Shown here: positions 7,390 through 10,955 of the stretch, one piece after another
Numbering within the stretch: the first letter of the stretch is position 1
How the letters are laid out: each line of letters starts with the position of its first letter
DNA from: Candidatus Krumholzibacteriia bacterium
Lineage (GTDB): Bacteria > Krumholzibacteriota > Krumholzibacteriia > LZORAL124-64-63
DNA: 10,955 nucleotides
NCBI GenBank assembly: GCA_030643455.1
Contig: DAOWLV010000054.1
Location: 1-10,955 of the forward strand
Direction: 5' to 3'
Translations under genes and position numbers: made by a program
The notes under the pieces: model-generated
Told to the model about the DNA's origin: nothing
Databases searched by the model: none
The model's input: only the letters and a program-made list of their open reading frames with translations

Positions 7390-7476
7390 ATAGCTGCTTC
7401 ACGGTCTACCCGAAAATGAAGATGAAAGTGCGCGAGCTTCGACATTACCGGGATCTGTCGCCAATGAAGCAGCTAT
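7390..7476 (+). repeat. Inverted repeat with nested pairing; possible structured RNA
   Basis: atagctgcttca (7390-7401) is the exact reverse complement of tgaagcagctat (7465-7476). Inside, further nested complementarity is visible in order: cccg (7409-7412) with cggg (7449-7452), aatg with catt, and aag with ctt around a 15-nt loop. This gives a plausible elongated hairpin downstream of a candidate promoter. I cannot assign an RNA family. It lacks the RYYYAAC/GTTRRRY ends expected of an integron attC site. A small basic ORF overlaps it, which complicates the RNA reading. Confidence 0.5.
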
Positions 7477-7764
7477 GATAATATTATAGCACCTTTAATG
7501 CTGTTTTGGCCAGAAAAAATTTCTATTTGGTCATGCTGATTTCAATAATGAGCGAAATGTGTATCAATGGTGGTTAATTATTCGGTTTGATGGCGGGAAT
7601 CATCGCATGATCAGATGCCCACAGGAACGAATAAAAAATCATCCCCAGGGGTATGTCTCCCGGTTGCGGTTCGATGCAACCTGACCCGCTGCGATTCGTA
7701 ACACAGGAACGACTTTCGCACCCGGGCCGCTCGATCATGTTTTCCCCTGGCTGGAGGGCCTCCC

Positions 7765-8031
7765 ATGCTGGAACTGATTATCCTCTTGTCGATCCTGATG
7801 GTGGCCTTGAGCGTCGGCATGCTCCTGTTGAAATTCGTTTTCGCCATGGTGCTGCTGCCGTTCAAGATCCTGTTTTTCCTGACCAAGGGTCTGCTGGCCC
7901 TGGTTTTTGTCGTTCCCCTCATGCTGATCCTGGGCACGGTATTCCTGGCCGTGATTCCGGTGGCGGCAATCGTCCTGTTCCTGCCGGTGATCGTGCTGGG
8001 CGGCCTGACCGTGAAAATGGTGGGCTTCTGA
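7765..8031 (+). CDS. Small, extremely hydrophobic multi-pass membrane protein of unknown function
   Basis: The protein has 88 residues. ATG 7765 is preceded by a ribosome binding site (ctggaggg, about 7751-7758). Nearly the whole sequence is Leu, Val, Ile, Phe, Met and Ala. The only charges are E3, K23, K34, K41 and K84, consistent with two or three inner-membrane helices (about 3-22, 24-40 and 44-80) separated by single lysines. I recognise no family. The gene ends in TGA (8029-8031), which overlaps the probable CTG start of the Wzi-like barrel gene by four bases, so the two are translationally coupled and may act together. The other long frame through this stretch gives a low-complexity, Arg/Pro/Gly-rich product and looks like a shadow, supporting this frame as the coding one. 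Confidence 0.75.
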   Translation: MLELIILLSILMVALSVGMLLLKFVFAMVLLPFKILFFLTKGLLALVFVVPLMLILGTVFLAVIPVAAIVLFLPVIVLGGLTVKMVGF

Positions 8032-9806
8032 GGAAACACCGGCCTTTTTTCCTGACGGTCCTGATGGGACTGGCTTTGTTTTTCTCCCCTGGTGCCCCCG
8101 CGACGCCGGGGGTTTCTTTTGCCGGCTTCGACCCCGTGGAGGCCGATGTCCGCACCGTTGATTGGCCCACTATGCAGCGTCTGGTCCTGGAGGCCGGCCT
8201 GTTCCCGCCCGTGTACCGTCCGGTTTCCGAAGGCGAACTGGCCGATCTCCTGGAGAAGGCCCTGGGCGAGGCCATGTCCGGCGATGCGGTGGCCTTCCGG
8301 GATGACGAGGAACTCGCTCGTCTGCAGTGGTGGCTGGACCGCTACCGGCGGGGTGGGGGAGGCCACACCTGGCACGGTTGCGACTGCAAGGTCCACCCGC
8401 CCCAGTTGCGGCTGTCCGGACGAGCGGCCGCAGGATTCACCGATCTGGGTTCACCCCTGGACCGGGAAGCCGGCCTGGCCTGGTCGCCGGGCTGGAACGC
8501 GACCTTCGAACCGATCCTGGATTTTTCGGCAGGTCCCTGGTGGATATCCGCCACCGTTCGGTTGACGGGCCAGGTGGCCGCCGCTGGCGTCGATTTTTCC
8601 GGTCCGGGAGCAGACCAATCACCCCTGACATGGCCCGACTGGAGCATCCCCACGGGAAAAAGCCAGGTGCGCGACGCCCGTCTGCAGGGCGGCCGCTGGA
8701 CCCTGGACGCTCCCCGCCTCGTTGCCGGCGTGAACTGGGGCCGCTGGAGTCTGAGTGCGGGATGGGCACCCCGCCGAACCGGACCCGGCCTGACTGGCGC
8801 CCTGGCGATGGACCAGTCCGGCATCTCTTTCCCGGCCGTTACGGCCCGGCGGATGGAACCCTTCGTCTGGGGTTCGGGATTCCTCAATTTCTTCGCACCC
8901 GACGAACTGCTGTTGACGACCGGCCGTCTCTCCGAGCGGTTGGTCCGCTACGGGGACGCCGAGGGCCTCTTGCACGAAAAGACCGATCATCCCTGGTTCT
9001 TCCAGTGGTTGATCGGATGGCGAGTCACCTCCTGGTTTCGGGCCACCTTCACCCATGTCGCCATGGCCGTGCCCCGCGAGGGCACCCTGTGGGGCGACAT
9101 CCTGCAGATCAATTTCCCCATCAAGGGAACCACCTGGAGCGAGACCACCCACGGTCCGGTCACCGATCGCATCTTTTCGGCCCAGCTGGAAGGACGCTGG
9201 CGCCACGCACCCTGGCCGGTCCTGCCGTCGGCGGCCGGGCGTCTGTACTGGGATTACGCCGGCACCGATTTTTTGCCCAGCGGACCCGGCGGCGCGGTAC
9301 CCCAGATTTCGGTGCCCGCTTCGGTGATCGGCGTCGAGATGGTCGGGCCGGTCTGGGACCTGGGCCTGGAATACACGGAGTTGGTGCACGAGGATGTGCT
9401 GTGGTACAGCAACAGCGGTTTTCCCGAGGGTTACAGCAACGAGGGATGGTTGCTGGGTCATACGCTGGGCGGCTCGGGCGAGTCCTTCTCCGGGCAGGTG
9501 CGGATCCGCCCGGGCGGCTGGGGCCTGGAACCGGGTCTGCGCGTCCGGCACGCGACCTGGGGCATGGAAAAGAGAACTCCCGGCACTGGGAAAATGAACA
9601 CGGTGGCGCTGTCGGTGAGGAATCTGCCCTCAGCCTCGGTCGGGGAATCCTTGACCGAAGGGCCTCCGCCCAGCCCCCTGCTGTGGGAAATCACCTTGGA
9701 GTGGAATCAGGAAGAGGCGGATACCGGAGCCTTCACCGAAAACCCGCCGTCGGGATCCCGCGAGGAAAAGAACTGGTGGCGGGCCTACTTCAAACTCGGG
9801 ATCTGA
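8028..9806 (+). CDS. Wzi-like capsule-assembly outer-membrane beta-barrel protein
   Basis: Read from CTG 8028 the product has 592 residues and a complete signal peptide: RKHRPFF, a Leu/Val/Phe core, then PGAPA-TPG with likely cleavage near 25. The first ATG, at 8064, would give 580 residues but cut off the positive n-region, and it has no convincing ribosome binding site. CTG 8028 overlaps the TGA of the upstream gene as CTGA, the usual coupling geometry with C in place of A. After a short helical N-terminal part (about 45-110), the protein is a series of Trp/Tyr-rich amphipathic strands typical of an outer-membrane barrel. Family-like signatures include EKTDHPWFFQWLIGWR (about 316-331) and NSGFPEGYSNEGWLLGHTLGG (about 462-482 region), which resemble the Wzi/Caps_assemb family pattern of a GY/G-x-x-GH motif near the end. 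Wzi helps anchor capsular polysaccharide at the surface. That role here is inference, and no capsule genes are visible nearby. The gene converges on the minus-strand gene with only 6 bases between stops. Confidence 0.75.
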   Translation: MRKHRPFFLTVLMGLALFFSPGAPATPGVSFAGFDPVEADVRTVDWPTMQRLVLEAGLFPPVYRPVSEGELADLLEKALGEAMSGDAVAFRDDEELARLQWWLDRYRRGGGGHTWHGCDCKVHPPQLRLSGRAAAGFTDLGSPLDREAGLAWSPGWNATFEPILDFSAGPWWISATVRLTGQVAAAGVDFSGPGADQSPLTWPDWSIPTGKSQVRDARLQGGRWTLDAPRLVAGVNWGRWSLSAGWAPRRTGPGLTGALAMDQSGISFPAVTARRMEPFVWGSGFLNFFAPDELLLTTGRLSERLVRYGDAEGLLHEKTDHPWFFQWLIGWRVTSWFRATFTHVAMAVPREGTLWGDILQINFPIKGTTWSETTHGPVTDRIFSAQLEGRWRHAPWPVLPSAAGRLYWDYAGTDFLPSGPGGAVPQISVPASVIGVEMVGPVWDLGLEYTELVHEDVLWYSNSGFPEGYSNEGWLLGHTLGGSGESFSGQVRIRPGGWGLEPGLRVRHATWGMEKRTPGTGKMNTVALSVRNLPSASVGESLTEGPPPSPLLWEITLEWNQEEADTGAFTENPPSGSREEKNWWRAYFKLGI

Positions 9807-9808
9807 AC

Positions 9809-9827
9809 CGGGTCAACCCCGCTTTTT
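9809..9827 (+). terminator. Weak terminator candidate overlapping the convergent gene end
   Basis: cggg (9809-9812) can pair with cccg (9818-9821) around a 5-nt loop. One C and five Ts (9823-9827) follow. It lies three bases after the Wzi-like gene stop. The T-run is also the lysine codons near the end of the minus-strand gene, so the similarity may be accidental. Confidence 0.3.
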
Positions 9828-10292
9828 CATGCTGATGGTCAGACGGAACGTGGCCACGGGTTCGTCGCCCAGCTTGTCCGGCACGGTGGCGACCACGTTC
9901 ACCACATCCTCCTCGCGTTCCCCACTGGATTCGGCACGGTCCAGCAGGGCCTCAAGTTTACTACCGTCATGGCAGGAAAAGACCGTGGCTCCTTCGGCCC
10001 TCTTGTGGAAATCGGCGTGGAAATCCTTGAACAGGAAGGCCACCCTGGAACGACGGGCCCGGATCAGGTTCATGACGATCAGACCGCCGGCGAGATCCGC
10101 ACCGATGCACAGGGCGCCGAAGTAAAGGGACCCGAGGTGGTTTTTCGCCAACCAGCTCAACGGGAGCCTGACCACGCAACTCTCCCGGTCGGCTTGCAGA
10201 AGGGTGGGGCGAACGATGGCGATCAGGGGGATCCTGGTGAGGGCGAACAAACGCAATGACCAGGTGGCTTTGAGCATGTTCCAGTCGGGCAT
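9813..10292 (-). CDS. DUF4442 / hotdog-fold thioesterase-like protein
   Basis: The protein has 159 residues. The frame is open further upstream, but the ATG at 10292 (MPDWNMLKATWSL) is chosen because a ggag ribosome binding site lies 7 bases before it on the minus strand and because the family usually begins close to this point. The family core is visible: a short helical N-terminus, VRLPLSWLAKNHLGSLYFGA (about 41-60) with the N-H-x-G-S turn leading into the central hotdog helix GADLAGGLIVMNLI, then strands RVAFLFKDFHADFHKRAEG and a C-terminal DEPVATFRLTISMKKRG. Hotdog proteins of this group act on, or bind, acyl thioesters, and DUF4442 members are mostly uncharacterised. No signal peptide is seen, so it is probably cytoplasmic. 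It stands alone, divergent from the lipoprotein gene and convergent with the barrel gene. Confidence 0.8.
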   Translation of the reverse strand: MPDWNMLKATWSLRLFALTRIPLIAIVRPTLLQADRESCVVRLPLSWLAKNHLGSLYFGALCIGADLAGGLIVMNLIRARRSRVAFLFKDFHADFHKRAEGATVFSCHDGSKLEALLDRAESSGEREEDVVNVVATVPDKLGDEPVATFRLTISMKKRG

Positions 10293-10450
10293 GGATACTC
10301 TCCGGAGTCGAGATCGAGGTGACCGCCAGGGCTGTCCAGAGCGCGGTTCCGATTTTCTATTCTCCATGCTACACTGTTGATCTTGGAAATCATAACCAAT
10401 TCAACAAGAGACAGACACCATGGGTAAACCTTGCTGCCGGAGGGACCACC
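10293..10450. other. Divergent intergenic region between hotdog and lipoprotein genes
   Basis: These 158 bases must hold promoters for both directions. The plus-strand candidate is annotated separately. On the minus strand, TATGAT (reverse complement of 10389-10394) is a good -10 hexamer about 97 bases before the hotdog gene, but I find no good -35 at the right spacing. No hairpin terminator or repeat was noticed. Confidence 0.5.
10347..10375 (+). promoter_or_regulatory. Candidate extended -10 promoter for the lipoprotein gene
   Basis: TACACT (10370-10375) is preceded by TG at 10367-10368 with one base between, forming an extended -10. A weak -35, TTCCGA (10347-10352), lies at 17-base spacing. 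Transcription would start near 10382 and give a 5' leader of about 70 bases before the lipoprotein gene. Confidence 0.45.
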
Positions 10451-10955
10451 ATGTTCCATTCCAATCGCGTGTTTCCCGTTCTTGTCCTTATTGCCCTCTG
10501 TGGGCTGTTCCTCGTTTCCTGCAGCGATGATGATCCGGCCGAACCGCCCGGAGGCGGAGGCAATCCCGACACCACGGCTCCAGTGGTGGCGGGAATGGAT
10601 CCATCTGCTGGCGATCCGTCCGTTGATGCCGACCAGGCAATCGAAATCCATTTTTCCGAAGCGATGGATACCGACTCCTCGACGGGCCAGGTGACCTTGT
10701 CCCCGGGGGCGATCACTTCGCTGACCTGGAAGCATGATGATCACACCCTGCGCATCGCCCACGATACCTGGGATGCGGGGGTGGAAGTTACCGTGACAGT
10801 CGGAACCGGATTGAAGGATGTGGCCGGCAACGCCCTGGAAAGTTCCCATGAGGCCAGGTTCCATGTCTTCACCGATCAGGTCCTGGCGGTGGGCAGCTTC
10901 CCCGAAGACGGCGCGACCGACGTCCTGGTCAACGGTCTGGTGAACATCCAGTTCA
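10451..10955 (+). CDS. Outer-membrane-type lipoprotein with SbsA/Big_5 Ig-like domains (3' partial)
   Basis: The frame is open from ATG 10451 to the window end, 168 complete codons with no stop. A ggaggg ribosome binding site lies at about 10439-10444. The N-terminus MFHSNRVFPVLVLIALCGLF leads into a lipobox, LVSC, with the lipidated cysteine at residue 24 followed by SDDDP. Ser at +2 suggests outer-membrane rather than inner-membrane retention, if E. coli-like Lol rules hold. A Gly/Pro linker (about 30-40) precedes an Ig-like domain at about 43-140: TAPVVAGMDPSAG, the signature IEIHFSEAMD, LTWKHDDHTLRIA and GLKDVAGNALE. This is the bacterial Big_5/SbsA pattern. A second copy starts at about 143 (VGSFPEDGATDVLVNGLVNIQF region) and is cut by the window edge. 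Total length and any C-terminal domain are unknown. The likely role is structural or adhesive at the cell surface. Confidence 0.88.
   Translation, partial: MFHSNRVFPVLVLIALCGLFLVSCSDDDPAEPPGGGGNPDTTAPVVAGMDPSAGDPSVDADQAIEIHFSEAMDTDSSTGQVTLSPGAITSLTWKHDDHTLRIAHDTWDAGVEVTVTVGTGLKDVAGNALESSHEARFHVFTDQVLAVGSFPEDGATDVLVNGLVNIQF

Larger units (their letters stand above)
7320..7764. other. AT-richer intergenic island, no convincing protein-coding gene
   Basis: This 445-base gap separates the M16 operon terminator from the hydrophobic-protein gene. Its middle (about 7380-7600) is clearly poorer in G and C than the flanking genes. It contains a candidate promoter (7341-7369), a 12-bp inverted repeat enclosing a nested foldable sequence (7390-7476), an A/T palindrome ataatattat (7478-7487) directly after it, and one possible 20-35 codon ORF ending at 7478. 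Nothing else recognisable was found in 7490-7764 except the ribosome binding site of the next gene. It may be a regulatory leader, a small RNA locus or a remnant of transferred DNA. Confidence 0.6.

Noticed and set aside
7390..7490. Integron attC-like recombination site
   Set aside because: The inverted repeat size is right, but the terminal RYYYAAC and GTTRRRY core sites are absent and there are no cassette-like flanking genes.
7653..8027. N-terminal extension of the barrel frame from an upstream ATG at 7653
   Set aside because: The 125 extra residues are Arg/Pro/Gly-rich noise and would bury the signal peptide inside the protein. The same DNA encodes the hydrophobic 88-residue protein in a different frame with a good ribosome binding site.
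8327..9835. 502-codon open frame on the plus strand in another frame of the barrel gene
   Set aside because: The product is Arg/Pro/Gly-rich with no signal peptide or domain, whereas the overlapping frame encodes a coherent signal peptide and barrel strands.
10293..10367. 25-residue N-terminal extension of the hotdog protein
   Set aside because: The extension is Arg/Ser-rich, unlike the family. The ATG at 10292 has a properly spaced ribosome binding site.
10420..10450. Alternative start ATG at 10420 for the lipoprotein
   Set aside because: It is in a different reading frame. The lipobox frame starts at ATG 10451 with its own ggaggg site.

Overview
This window is GC-rich chromosomal DNA from a Gram-negative bacterium with an outer membrane. 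The best clue to lineage is a C-terminal cell-surface sorting/FlgD-Ig-like domain (NYPNPFNPST followed by IKYSLP, ending KIGKMTLLK) on one complete protein and on the tail of the gene before it. That YPNPFNP signature is typical of FCB-group and neighbouring candidate phyla such as Krumholzibacteria, Eisenbacteria, Latescibacteria and KSB1. The phylum is inferred from this motif and the overall gene style. No rRNA, tRNA or taxonomic marker gene is present.

Layout, left to right. (1) 3-104 is the 3' end of a secreted protein gene. It is followed at 149-3283 by a complete 1044-residue secreted protein with a nearly identical C-terminal end, so the two look like tandem paralogous surface proteins. 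(2) 3284-3566 is a regulatory intergenic region. It holds a very long inverted repeat (34-bp perfect arms), a candidate promoter, a terminator-like hairpin and a GC-rich hairpin before the next ribosome binding site. (3) 3567-7255 is a two-gene operon of M16 (pitrilysin/insulinase-type) periplasmic peptidases. The first has the zinc motif HILEH. The second has lost it, keeps the RLF...GLAY segment, and carries an extra C-terminal LolA/LppX-like region. A strong intrinsic terminator follows. (4) 7320-7764 is an AT-richer non-coding stretch with a candidate promoter, a 12-bp inverted repeat enclosing a nested foldable sequence, and a possible tiny ORF. (5) 7765-9806 holds an 88-residue, extremely hydrophobic membrane protein. 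It is translationally coupled through a CTGA overlap to a Wzi-like outer-membrane beta-barrel that appears to start at CTG. (6) 9813-10292, on the minus strand, encodes a DUF4442/hotdog-fold protein that converges on the barrel gene. (7) 10451 to the window end is the start of a lipoprotein with bacterial Ig-like (SbsA/Big_5) domains, divergent from the hotdog gene.

Taken together this is a cell-envelope neighbourhood of secreted surface proteins, a periplasmic protease pair, a capsule/exopolysaccharide-type barrel and a lipoprotein. I see no phage, IS, CRISPR, toxin-antitoxin or defence system. The items most worth a second look are the 34-bp palindrome at 3297-3394, the active/inactive M16 pair with the fused C-terminal domain, the CTG start in a CTGA overlap, and the structured AT-rich island at 7320-7764.
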